A stretch of DNA of 15,099 nucleotides, from NCBI GenBank assembly GCA_003339415.1, contig PDHQ01000582.1, positions 1 to 15,099 of the forward strand, read 5' to 3'. The number at the start of each line of letters is the position of its first letter. The first letter of the stretch is position 1. The stretch is from Ophiocordyceps camponoti-saundersi (nom. inval.). Taxonomy: Eukaryota; Ascomycota; Sordariomycetes; Hypocreales; Ophiocordycipitaceae. Position numbers and translations under genes: made by a program. This document shows positions 1 to 7,964 of the stretch, piece after piece. The notes beneath the pieces are model-generated. The model made no database searches. It worked only from the letters and a program-made list of their open reading frames with translations, and was not told the DNA's origin.

Positions 1-660
1 ATTATATAAAGCGCGGGATATCGTTAAATATAAAGTGCTTAACGTCGACGCGTAGAAGCGGAAGTTTAGCCTTAGCCTTAACTAGTCGCTTTTTAAGATA
101 AAGATAGCGATATAGCTTATCCGCACTCGGATAAGGATAACGGAGGTGCTGCTCTCGTCGATAGCGATACGGATATAGATAACGTCGTCTTAAAGTTATA
201 AAAGAGCGATAACTAAGCGACGGAGAATATAAGCGATATAGAAGGAGAGTAGAATAACGCCGAACTTTAAATTAGCGGCGGCGGTCTCGGGGCGCCTAAG
301 AAAATCTTATAGGCTACCTACCCGCTTTACTTATCCTACTCTAAACCTGGCTCCGATAAGAAGCCCGGCTCTAGCGGCAAACGGCTAGCGTAACGAAAAA
401 GAAAAAGAAGGCTTCGGTTAAGGTTTATAGGACGATCACGCTCGACGCGCACGCCCCGTAGACGGCGAGCGACTATAAGCGGCTGCTCCTCGGCCAGGCT
501 TAGTCGTCGGCGCTATCTATCGCGTATATATCTTTCCGGATATATATAAGCGAGCTGCCTAAGGCGCGCGAGGTAGCGGGGCGTGCGATTAAGACTATTA
601 GCGTGCGGGAAGAGGGCGAGAAGCTAAACGTCTAGGTTACCTATCTTAACCTCGTAATTA
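1..660 (+). pseudogene. RRP5: RIP-degraded fragment of rRNA biogenesis protein Rrp5
   Basis: Three successive + frames give Rrp5-like protein. Frame 2 (nt 5 to about 103) reads YKARDIVKYKVLNVDA followed by KRKFSLSL, the last strands of an S1 RNA-binding domain. Frame 1 (about 100-385) reads an acidic, Ser/Asp-rich linker. Frame 3 (393 to about 657) reads LDAHAP, SDYKRLLLGQ, SELPKAREVAGRAIKTI and EEGEKLNVWVTYLNL, which matches the start of the C-terminal HAT-repeat region of fungal Rrp5. Family knowledge: Rrp5 is a nucleolar protein with many S1 domains followed by HAT repeats, needed for pre-rRNA processing for both 18S and 5.8S/25S rRNA. The frames are broken by TAG/TAA codons (for example near 460, 501 and 633) and two frameshifts, so this copy cannot make protein. 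It is open at the left edge and similarity stops near 660, well short of the normal C terminus. A functional copy should exist elsewhere. The identity is secure; how the fragment came here is inference. Confidence 0.88.
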
Positions 661-734
661 TATTTCCGAAGGCGGGCGCGATTAATAGGCAGGGTACTCT
701 AAGCGCCCGATATATAGAGGTATCTTTATCTTAA

Positions 735-1832
735 GACGCTTAAATAATACGCCCCTGCGACTCTTAGATAATTCCCCTTTAGCGATTTTCTATACTGCCG
801 TTCGCTATTTATATTTCCTTTCTATACTCTCGCTTGCGTTACCTTATAACCTTCGCGACGTACTATACTCCGTCCCGGGATATGCTTATTAGCTCTGGCC
901 GTCTCGATAGAGTTCGCTACGGTTCCGTCTAACGATTCGGAAAACCCGCTCCTATTATAGGAATTCCCTATAACGATATAATTAGCGTATCGGTTCCGAA
1001 ACGCCCCGTGTATAATAATATAGTCGTAGAACGCCCGGGGCACCCTATTATTATAATAATAGCGGCATCGATTAACTACCTCCTACGACTAGCTACTATA
1101 ATACCTTATATCTAGTCGCACCACCTAAAGAGGCGAGTAATATATATCTAATCCGTATTATTCGGGTTATTAATAACTACCGTAAGAGTTATATTTCTTT
1201 TCGGCGGCATAGCTACTACCTAGCTCTCCTAGTCCTATTTTACCTCGTTATTTCCCGCTTTTCCGAAACGAATTTCTCCTAGACTTACGTTTATCGTATA
1301 GCATTTAAGTTTCTCGGCGGAATCTGCCGATATCGTTCCTAGCGTGTAGTAAAGCTTCCCGTTATGCACGCTCTTCGTAATCTACCCGAACGGGGATCCT
1401 AGGAAGTTTACCGCTATATAAGTCTCGAACGACGATATTTCGCAATCTCGATATAATAATAACCCTCGAGAAATCGTAAAACACTTAAAAAGCGTGCGTG
1501 AGGGAAAAAACACTAAATGCTACCCGTTTCTAATAATAAATAGAGTAAACTTAACGGAGAGAGGATTTTTTTCCACGCCGCACGACTAATTTCTATATTT
1601 TATATATATGCGGCTTCGATTACTAAGTCGTTACGTGTTTATTCCCCTGCCATATCTATAAGTTACGATCTCTTCCCTTTAGACACCTCCTCTGCTATTT
1701 TATAAGTATTCTTATCTTTCACGCCCGATTCTATATACCGTCTTTATAGCTATATTACTTTAGATAGACTTCGCTACCTACCTATATACTTTTCTCCACC
1801 GACTAATTAAAACCTAGGATTATAACACCCGC
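735..1832 (-). repeat. Dispersed repeat U, copy 1
   Basis: First of four related copies. Recognisable landmarks, read on the + strand, are the left end (ACTCTTAGATAATTCCCC near 750), the shared core around 978 (ATAATTAG), a block around 1540-1600 and the right end CCGACTAATTA near 1800-1812. Copies 1 and 3 share a further AAACCTAGGAT just beyond that end, while copies 2 and 4 continue differently. This copy has only one of the roughly 132-bp blocks that are tandemly duplicated in copies 2 and 3, which fits its shorter length. The outer boundaries are estimates by eye, good to about 20-40 bp. Confidence 0.75.
822..1480 (-). pseudogene. Repeat U protein relic, copy 1 (unknown family)
   Basis: On the - strand the upstream part reads NFLGSPFG, then KLYYTLGTISADSAEKLK, VVAMPPKRN, and WIYITRLF followed by WGIIVASR, counting TAG as Trp. 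After a frameshift near 1040-1060 the C-terminal part continues as PRAFYDYI followed by GAFRNRYANYIVIGN, and ends at 822. The same order of blocks is found in the other three copies, so this was a real protein of about 210-230 residues. I do not recognise the family and see no catalytic motif, signal peptide or membrane segment. The start codon cannot be fixed. It is not functional: there are several TAG stops and at least one frameshift. Confidence 0.6.
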
Positions 1833-2761
1833 GCGTTACGAGAATACTACGAGTAGAAGTATATAGAAATAATATAGTATCTTAAGTCTTGTCTAAAAAC
1901 GTAGTAAAGAACGGTATAGTCTTTACAAGTAGCGAGTATAAATAATAACGCTATAATCTCACCGCTTAGCTATATACCCTAAACTACTTTATAGCGATCG
2001 TTTCCTCTTTAGGATTTTTAGTTATTACTTATAAGACTAACACCTACTTTTAAGCTATAAAGGAAGCACCTTCTAATTTACGTATACGTGACACTTTCTA
2101 AGTACGTTATACTTATACGATAACGATAATTAAGGTACGTACTGTCGCTACGATTCTATTATAAGGTGACGGCAGCACTAATAAAGGTGTTAATATTCCT
2201 AATACTATAACTAGGATAATGACTCTGCTAGGTCTGTGTCGCTAGACCAGGCCCTTAAAGAGGGCCGGCAGCGCTAACTAAGTAAGAGGGATGTCTATAG
2301 GGTAGGTCGTACAATAGATTCCCCTCCAAACCGCTATATAATAAGCGATAAAGGACCTGTAACAATCGCCGTCGATAGATAGGTTTATAACGCCTTATCT
2401 TCTAATACCGAATATAACTCCTTATAAAGGCAGAGATATAGCGCGCCCGTAGTCGAAAAGAAACGCGCTTTACTAAACAGTCGGATAGGCTAACGAATAT
2501 AACCGAGTCCTGCCGACCGTATAATAAGCCTCCTCGCTAGTTAAACGTATAGCTTCTATATACCGATCGAAACGCTAAATAACGATACTCGAAATATTAT
2601 CTTAACACCCCGACTATCTCCTCTACTTACTTAGAGACCTGGCGTATAAAGAGCCGAACTCTTAGAGAGATTTTTAGCACGTACCCCACGACGCGATCTA
2701 AGAGCATCGTGCGCGGTAATTTAGCAATAAAACGCGTCCTTACCCGGCTTATTTAATACCT
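1833..2761. other. Unassigned decayed sequence between U copies 1 and 2
   Basis: No gene is recognised here. A - strand frame from about 2509 down to 2219 has only three in-frame TAG/TAA codons over about 97 codons and is rich in Arg and Tyr (SAFIRSYIRYWKIRR, with TAG read as Trp). It could be another RIP relic, but I cannot match it to a family. GGTACGTACTGTCG at 2134-2147 resembles half of the palindromes at 4031 and 6720. Around 2215-2260 some TpG survives. No tRNA, CRISPR array or terminator is evident. Confidence 0.5.
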
Positions 2762-2859
2762 ATAAATAGTATGCTTTTAAGATTCTTAGAAGATTCCCCT
2801 TTAGGCACTTTTCTTATTATAACCTACTATCTATATTCCTTTAGCACACTCCCCCTTTC

Positions 2860-3490
2860 GCTACCTTATAACCTTAGGCACTTATAATATATCCCGCCGG
2901 GACGCGGCTAGCTGCTCTAAGCCCCTATTCGACGTCTAAATAGTTCTTTCTAAGTAATCCGGCGATTTACCCTCGTTCCTAACGTATAGAGTTCCCATAA
3001 CGATATAATTAGTATATCGATCCCTAAACTCCCCCGCGACCCTAATATAGTTCACGAACGCCTAGTGCACGCTTTTATTACTATATCCGCGGCATCGTCT
3101 AACCACCTCTCCACGACTAGCTACTATAATCCCCTATATCTAGTTAGGTATCCTAAGAATGCTAGCGATACGTCTCTCGTCCGTATTATTCCGGTTATTA
3201 AGAGGCATAGCAATACTTAAGTTCCTCTTCGCAGGTAAGGCTATTACCCTCTCCTCGCTGTCTTATTTTTTCTTAGTATCTCTCGCTTTCCCCGAACGAC
3301 TATTTAATAGACTTATATTCGTCGCACGATACTTAAGCCTCGTAGCAGAGTCTGCCGATATCGTTTCTAGGCTATAGAAGATCTCCTCCTCCCTAACGGT
3401 TTTCTTAATCCTCCTAAATAGCGATCCTAGGAAATCCACGTCCGCGGGAGTCTGCCTCGCGGATATCTTATAATATCGAGAAAATAATAA
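2860..3490 (-). pseudogene. Repeat U protein relic, copy 2
   Basis: The - strand reads YKISARQTPADVDFLGSLF, then EIFYSLETISADSATRLKY, and further on WAFVNYIRVAGEF followed by RDRYTNYIVMG, in the same order as the other copies. The blocks lie in different frames and are interrupted by TAG/TAA. The family is unrecognised. A 72-codon + strand ORF at 3159-3377 lies antisense inside this relic and looks like a chance opening. It is not expected to be expressed as a full protein. Confidence 0.55.
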
Positions 3491-3524
3491 CCCTTAGGAT
3501 ATAGAAGAATACCTAAAGGGCGGC

Positions 3525-3790
3525 CGCGAGAACGGAAAACCGAAGATTTTACCCTCTCCTTACGATAAATAGAGTAAAGTTAACGATAGGAGTGTTTTTC
3601 GGGCTACACGACGAATCTCGATACCTCGCGGGATTTAGAAGAAAACGTAAATCGCTACCGTAAGAAAGGAAACGAAGACTTTAACGTCTTTATAACGGTA
3701 AATAAAGTAAACTTAACGAGAAAGGATTCCCTACGCGGCACGACGAATATCCTAATTTTTATACGTTTATGCCTTAAATTACTAATTTCT
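3525..3790. repeat. Two tandem units of about 132 bp inside U copy 2
   Basis: CGAAGATTTT at 3541 recurs as CGAAGACTTT at 3673, a period of 132. Each occurrence is followed in the same order by ATAAATAGAGTAAAGTTAACG (or a close variant), an AGGA-poly-T/pyrimidine stretch, and CACGACGAAT. Copy 3 carries the same duplication; copies 1 and 4 appear to have a single unit. Confidence 0.6.
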
Positions 3791-4030
3791 TACGCTTTTA
3801 TTCCTTCTCTAACTTTTAAAGTTACGATTCTTTCCTTCTAGACGCTTTTCCTATATTTTTCTACCGTTCTCTGTCTACGCTAAAAGAATCTATATAATAA
3901 CTCTCTAGACTACCTACTTAGAATATACTTCGGTACCTTCTCACATGCGACCTAGACCGACTAATTAGCTTTCGAGACTAGCGGACCTATTACCGACAGT
4001 CTAACTAATAGGCTTACTAGATCACTGCAC

Positions 4031-4057
4031 CGGCAGTACGTACTGCCGGTACGTACC
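4031..4057. repeat. GTACGTAC-centred palindromes, left arm
   Basis: CGGCAGTACGTACTGCCG (4031-4048) is an exact 18-base palindrome. It overlaps GGTACGTACC (4048-4057), an exact 10-base palindrome. Such hairpin-forming DNA can be a transposon end, a recombination or replication feature, or a binding site; nothing here decides between these. Its counterpart is at 6712-6739 in the other arm. Confidence 0.75.
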
Positions 4058-4095
4058 TGCTATTCGATTTTTCGAGTTTTTTTTTCAGCATTATA

Positions 4096-4329
4096 TTATT
4101 TTTCTTCCCTCTCTCTTACGGCTTTAGTGTTTTTTCCTCGGCTTTCTGCCTCTTTTTTAGCACTAATAGTTTCTCCTTTTCCGGGTCTAGTTTTCCCTAT
4201 CCCCGGAGGGTATATGTTAGGGGTGGTAGAGAGGGTACTGAGGGCGTATGTACGATATATAGAAGCATAGTTTACTACGAGGGTTAGACTATATGCCTCC
4301 GGAGGGTCAGACGATTCTCCTTTATACAT
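4096..4329 (-). CDS. Short Lys/Glu-rich ORF, possibly a surviving relic
   Basis: An uninterrupted 77-codon frame starts with ATG (MYKGESSDPPEAYSL), continues VNYASIYRTY in the middle, and ends in a charged tail (ISAKKEAESRGKNTKAVRE). The mirror copy at 6291-6542 encodes the same blocks (MHKGESSNPLKAYGL, VNYASIYRT, ETISAKKEAEKPRKK), so the frame was probably once coding. Mirror pairing shows conservation by descent, not present function. No family recognised. The tail resembles the low-complexity basic ends of many fungal transposon proteins, but that is too weak to name it. It may be a fragment of a longer protein. Confidence 0.4.
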   Translation of the reverse strand: MYKGESSDPPEAYSLTLVVNYASIYRTYALSTLSTTPNIYPPGIGKTRPGKGETISAKKEAESRGKNTKAVREREEK

Positions 4330-4417
4330 CGACCCCTATTCCTAGTACCTCTATTCCTATATTTCCCCTCTTATTTTAGGTGCGCCGGCCTTATACTAAG
4401 ATACCTATACCTAGAAG

Positions 4418-4724
4418 GTATATATACTAGGGATTAGCCCGACCTAGGTAGGTAGACGGAACACAGTTCTATTTATCTATCGAGTCTATATCTTAGTATT
4501 CCTTCTATCCGCGCTATCCGGCACACCCGATAAATACCTATAGATAGTATATATATAGGCAGCTACCTGGCAGGCACTTATATAACCCAGCTAGCGGGCC
4601 CCTTCTTCTTCCCCCGTAGCTACGCAGCCTAAGCTTAGCCTCCTTATTATCATACTCATATATATATATTTTGCTTCTTCGTTGCCTTATTATAGTGATA
4701 GTCTCCTTATAAGAGCTATTATAG
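4418..4724. other. Spacer between left arm and U copy 3
   Basis: AT-rich sequence without a credible frame. It has several TA runs, for example around 4545-4555 and 4660-4671. No LTR ends, terminal inverted repeats or RNA gene could be identified by eye. Confidence 0.5.
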
Positions 4725-4870
4725 TATGCCTTTACTATTTAAGACTCTTTATCTTTAGTGACTTCCTTTATTACTATATTCTATTAATATTTATTTTCTA
4801 TACCCCTCCTTACGCGCCGTTATAACCTTAGCTATCTATTACATATCCTGCTAGGACGCGTCTAGTGCCT

Positions 4871-5460
4871 CTAAGCCTCCGAATAGATATCGAAACCGTT
4901 CCCTTCTAAGGAACCGGAGGACTCCGACACGCTCTTATAGCACAGATTTCTTATAATAATATAATTAGCATATCGATCTCTAAAGGCCCCGGTAACCTTA
5001 ATATATTCGTAGAACGGCCGGGGCACGCTCTTATCCTTATATTCCCCGCATAGATTAACCACGTCTCCACGACTAGCTACTATAATCCTTTATATCTAGT
5101 TAGATATCCTAAGAAGGCGAGCGATTCGTCTCTAATCCGTAATATCCGGGTTATTAAGAGCTAGGCAAATAGTTACGGCTCTCTTCGACTCTTTAGCTAT
5201 AACCCTCTCCTCGTCGTCCTATTTTATCTTATTATTTATCGCTTTTCCCTAAACTATAGCTTAAAATACTTACGTTAGTAGTATGCTACTTAAGCATCTC
5301 GTTAGAATTCCCCGATACCGTCCATAACGTATAGTAAAGATTGCCGTTCCGGACACGCTTTCTAATCGGCCTAAATGGGGATCCGGGAAAATCGATAACC
5401 CTACGAGTCTCCGATAAAGATATCTCGCAATATAGATATAACGACGACCCTTAGGATAAC
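4871..5460 (-). pseudogene. Repeat U protein relic, copy 3
   Basis: The - strand reads SLSETRRVIDFPGSPF, then NGNLYYTLWTVSGNSNEMLK, and in the C-terminal part VPRPFYEYIKVTGAF followed by RDRYANYIIIRN, ending at 4871. The segments correspond one to one with copies 1, 2 and 4. The open C-terminal piece (63 codons from an internal ATG) is only part of the original gene, not a gene in its own right. Unknown family. Confidence 0.57.
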
Positions 5461-5478
5461 GTAAGATACGTAAAGGGC

Positions 5479-5745
5479 GAGCGCTAGAAAAAAACGAAGA
5501 TTCTAGCTATTTCTTACGATAAATAGAAAGAAGTTAACGAAGGGACGATTTTTTCAGGCGGCGCGATAAATCTCGATAACCCTCGGTACGCAGAAAAATA
5601 TAAGAATCCTAATCGCGAAGAAAAAAAACGAAGATTCCACGCCTCTATAACGACGATAAATAAAGTTAAGTTAACGAGAGAGGATTTTTTCACGCGGCGC
5701 GACGAATCTCCTAAATTTATACGTTTACGCTTCGAATTACTAATC
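5479..5745. repeat. Two tandem units of about 134 bp inside U copy 3
   Basis: CGAAGATTC at 5495 recurs at 5629 (period 134). Each is followed by ATAAATA, AAGTTAACGA, a poly-T stretch and GGCGCGA. It is the same duplication as at 3525-3790 in copy 2, which suggests that copies 2 and 3 descend from one duplicated ancestor. Confidence 0.6.
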
Positions 5746-5950
5746 TGCGCCGCCTTTATTCCTTTGCTAATATCTAAAAGTCACCTTTTCTTACCCCTAG
5801 ACACCTCCTCTGCTATTTTTCTAGTATTTCTGTCCTTAACCCTTAATTCTATACACCCTTTTTATAGCTTTATTACTTTAGATAGACTTTAGTACTTACT
5901 TACGTGCTTTCTTCCGTCGACTAATAAAAACCTAGGATCACGACGCCTTT

Positions 5951-6202
5951 CTTTATTAGCTACCTAATTAGATTACTCCTATAGTTTAACCACCCTATAG
6001 TCTATGCCTCGACCGGCTACGGCTTAAGACTAGTTAGCCCGTTTATATAGCCTAACGGTTTAATTTAAGAGTGCTACTAAAGCTATATATCGTATTACCG
6101 TAATAGAGTTATTAGTAAGATAGAGCACCTCTCTTAATATCACCCACTTACTAGGCAATATATATAAATATATATATATATATATATTATATTAGCTAAT
6201 AG
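5951..6202. other. Spacer with AT microsatellite next to right arm
   Basis: No gene is seen. 6158-6193 is an almost pure alternating TA tract, close to where the right arm begins (about 6203). Alternating TA tracts extrude and slip easily, so this may mark the junction of the inverted pair. That is inference. Confidence 0.55.
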
Positions 6203-6290
6203 CTTCTAGGTATAGGTACCTCGGCATAAGGCCGGCCTACCTAAAACTAGGGGGGAAATGCAGGACTAGAAGTACTAGGACTAGGGGTCG

Positions 6291-6542
6291 ATGCATAAAG
6301 GGGAATCGTCTAACCCTCTAAAGGCATACGGTCTAAGTCTAACCTTTACGGTAAACTATGCCTCTATATATCGTACGCCCCCGTACTCACTTCCCCACCC
6401 CTAATATACCCCCTCCGGGGCTAAGAAAAATAGGCCCGGAAAGGAAGAAACTATCAGTGCTAAAAAAGAAGCAGAAAAGCCTCGGAAAAAATATACTGAA
6501 GCCTAAGAATAGAGGAAGGAAAAAATAGCCGTAGAAGTGTAA
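6291..6542 (+). pseudogene. Broken sister of the Lys/Glu-rich ORF
   Basis: The frame from ATG 6291 reads MHKGESSNPLKAYGL, VNYASIYRT and ETISAKKEAEKPRKK and ends at TAA 6540-6542. Internal TAA and TAG codons interrupt it (after LPHP and in the EA-stop-E-stop-RK tail). It is collinear with the - strand ORF at 4096-4329 in the left arm. The internal stops sit where Gln or Trp codons would be plausible, so RIP is a sufficient explanation. Function unknown. Confidence 0.5.
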
Positions 6543-6544
6543 AT

Positions 6545-6690
6545 GTTAAGAGGGGTCCACGTGACTAGCCCCGCCCGACCTCGCATACGACCTAGCTTAG
6601 CTATCCTAGCCTAGACCTAGCACACATATATAATACATATATTAGTGCACCCACCCGATAGCCTATGCCCACCTTGTGTTACTATAGTAA
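6545..6690. other. Extra segment in right arm with surviving CpA/TpG
   Basis: Absent from the left arm, where the flanks meet across about 25 bp. Here CpA and TpG are common again: 6601-6660 has about 6 CpA, including GCACACAT, and 6661-6680 has CCACCTTGTGTT. It contains CACGTG near 6560. No ORF, terminal repeats or target duplication could be confirmed. Confidence 0.5.
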
Positions 6691-6711
6691 AAATCGAACA
6701 TTTCGAAAAAG

Positions 6712-6739
6712 GGTACGTACCGATAGTACGTACTGTCGG
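6712..6739. repeat. GTACGTAC-centred palindromes, right arm
   Basis: GGTACGTACC (6712-6721) is followed by CCGATAGTACGTACTGTCGG (6720-6739), a 20-base palindrome with one imperfect pair. That mismatch is T where C would complete the symmetry, which is the change RIP makes at CpA. GATCACTG, read on the - strand, lies just outside it, as GATCACTG does in the left arm. Confidence 0.72.
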
Positions 6740-6802
6740 CCAGTGATCCGGTAACCTTATTAGTTAGATTATCGATAATAGGTGCGGTGATCTCGAAAGC
6801 TA

Positions 6803-7870
6803 ATTAGTCGGCCGAGGACGCACGTGAGAAGGTACCGAAGTATATATAAAGTAAGCGTTCTAGGGAGCGTTATAGATAGTCTTTAGCGTAGACGATAAAC
6901 TATAGAAAAATATAGGAAAAGCGTCTAAAAGGAAAGTATTATAACTTTAAAAGATAGAAAGGAAATAATAGCGTTATAAATTAGTAAACCGGGGCCCGCT
7001 TATAAATAGAAACGAAAAATTCGGCGCGCGTAGGAAAATTCTGCTATTTTTAACTTTATCTGCCCCGTTATTTTAAACCTAAAAAATCGTTTTTCTTTTA
7101 GCCTTTACCGTATAGTTCGTCGTTCCTATATTCCGAGGAAATATTATAATAGAGGTGCACTATCTTAAGCCGGGTAACGAGGTTATTAAGTTCCTAGGAT
7201 CGCCGTTCGGCGCTATTACCGTTTATAAGGGAAACGATCGAAAGATATTTTACACTCTTAGAATAAGAAACCCTAAGTCGTCTAGGAGACTTTAGTATTT
7301 TACCACCGACGTAAGTGAACCTAGTAAAGTAAGAAAGGAATAGGAATAACTATTATTAGGACGCGGAAGCGCGCGTGGCGGCTATGCCGCCGCTTAGGAA
7401 CCTAATTATCTCGATCGCGTATAATCCCGCCTATACTACTTATTAGCGTCGGATTACGTTGCTCTTACGCTTCCCCGACTAGCTATAGGGAATTCTTATA
7501 GTAAGCCGAGGCGAGATTATTCGTTCTTACGCTAAATACGAAGACCCGACTTTTCCGCTCGCTATATACTACTATATTAAGGTCCCGGGCGTTTTCGGCG
7601 GTCGTTATGCTAACTATATTATTATAGAGCGCCCCTATAATTACCCGACTAGTTCGTTGTTAGGAGGCTTAAGTTCCGACGGTACTATTGCGAATTCGCA
7701 GGCGGTTTTGCGTTATGCTAGCCTTAACCTAGCTCGTTAGGTTAGTAGCCTTAGTATATTCCCTCGTATGCAGATAGCATAAGGGTATAGGGAGATAAGA
7801 AAAAGGGGAAAGGAAAGGGGAAATAATCGCATATATCCTTAATATTATAGTAATTTACTATAGTTTCCTT
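6803..7870 (+). repeat. Dispersed repeat U, copy 4 (inverted)
   Basis: Reverse-complement match to copies 1-3. It begins at TAATTAGTCGG near 6801 (mirror of CCGACTAATTA). Further in are TCTAAAAGGAAAG and CTTTAAAAGATAGAAAGG, which mirror 3815-3850 in copy 2. The protein relic follows. Only one unit of the 132-bp block is apparent. The distal boundary is approximate. Confidence 0.68.
7149..7782 (+). pseudogene. Repeat U protein relic, copy 4 (best readable)
   Basis: Frame 3 from about 7149 reads EVIKFLGSPFGAITV and KIFYTLRIRNPKSSRRL. A frameshift near 7310-7320 moves to frame 1, which reads DAEARVAAMPPLRNLI, ITLLLRFPD, WGILIVSRGEIIRSYAKYED, then AIYYYIKVPGVFGGRYANY and SSDGTIANSQAVLRYASLN, ending at TAA 7780-7782. 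TAG codons stand where Trp or Gln is conserved in the other copies. The protein would be about 210 residues or more, soluble, with no motif I can assign. It is the longest single-frame stretch of the family in the window and the best query for finding an intact homologue. Confidence 0.62.
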
Positions 7871-7964
7871 AAAGCAAAAAGCATAACGTAAAGAAACGTA
7901 GTAAAAAATATAGGAAAGAAAGAGTCTATAATAAAGGAAAGAAATAGAAGAAAAGAGAAGGAAG

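Larger units (their letters stand above)
2762..3966 (-). repeat. Dispersed repeat U, copy 2
   Basis: Homologous to copy 1 along its length. Landmarks are GATTCTTAGAAGATTCCCC near 2781, ATAATTAG at 3005 (2027 bp after the same site in copy 1), and CCGACTAATTAGC at the right end near 3959. It contains the tandemly doubled block of about 132 bp. It forms the outer part of the left arm of the inverted pair, and is mirrored by copy 4. Boundaries are approximate. Confidence 0.72.
2762..4417 (+). repeat. Left arm of long imperfect inverted repeat
   Basis: The reverse complement of 6203-7870 matches this arm, from U copy 2 through the palindrome and the short ORF to CTATACCTAGAAG at about 4405-4417. 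Clear matching stretches are CGACTAATTAGCTTTCGAGA (from about 3960), CTAACTAATA followed by GATCACTG (about 4001-4027) and CATCGACCCCTA near 4327. Beyond 4417 the arms diverge. The arms probably represent two oppositely oriented copies of one larger element rather than terminal repeats of a single transposon, because the match runs through a gene. Divergence is mostly C-to-T/G-to-A as expected after RIP, plus indels. Confidence 0.7.
4725..5950 (-). repeat. Dispersed repeat U, copy 3
   Basis: Landmarks are ATAGTATGCCTTTACTA near 4732 (compare ATAGTATGCTTTTAAG in copy 2), ATAATTAG at 4961 (1956 bp after copy 2), and CGACTAATAAAAACCTAGGAT at the right end, shared with copy 1. It contains the doubled block of about 134 bp. 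It lies wholly in the spacer of the inverted pair, so it is an independent insertion or duplication. Boundaries are approximate. Confidence 0.72.
6203..7870 (-). repeat. Right arm of long imperfect inverted repeat
   Basis: It is the reverse complement of the left arm: CTTCTAGGTATAGG at the inner end, then the short ORF, the palindrome, GTGATC with AAAGCTAATTAGTCGG (about 6788-6811), and U copy 4. It differs from the left arm by about 145 extra bases at 6545-6690. The outer end is uncertain because U copy 4 fades out between about 7790 and 7880. Confidence 0.68.

Noticed and set aside
3159..3377. 72-codon + strand ORF rich in Leu/Phe
   Set aside because: Antisense to the U copy 2 protein relic, and not conserved as an open frame in the other copies.
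6158..6193. AT tract as a replication origin or centromere element
   Set aside because: A simple alternating TA microsatellite is not evidence of either; recorded only as a possible junction feature.
4020..6746. A single DNA transposon bounded by GATCACTG plus GTACGTAC palindromes as terminal inverted repeats
   Set aside because: The inverted match continues well outside these positions into U copies 2 and 4, so they are not element ends.
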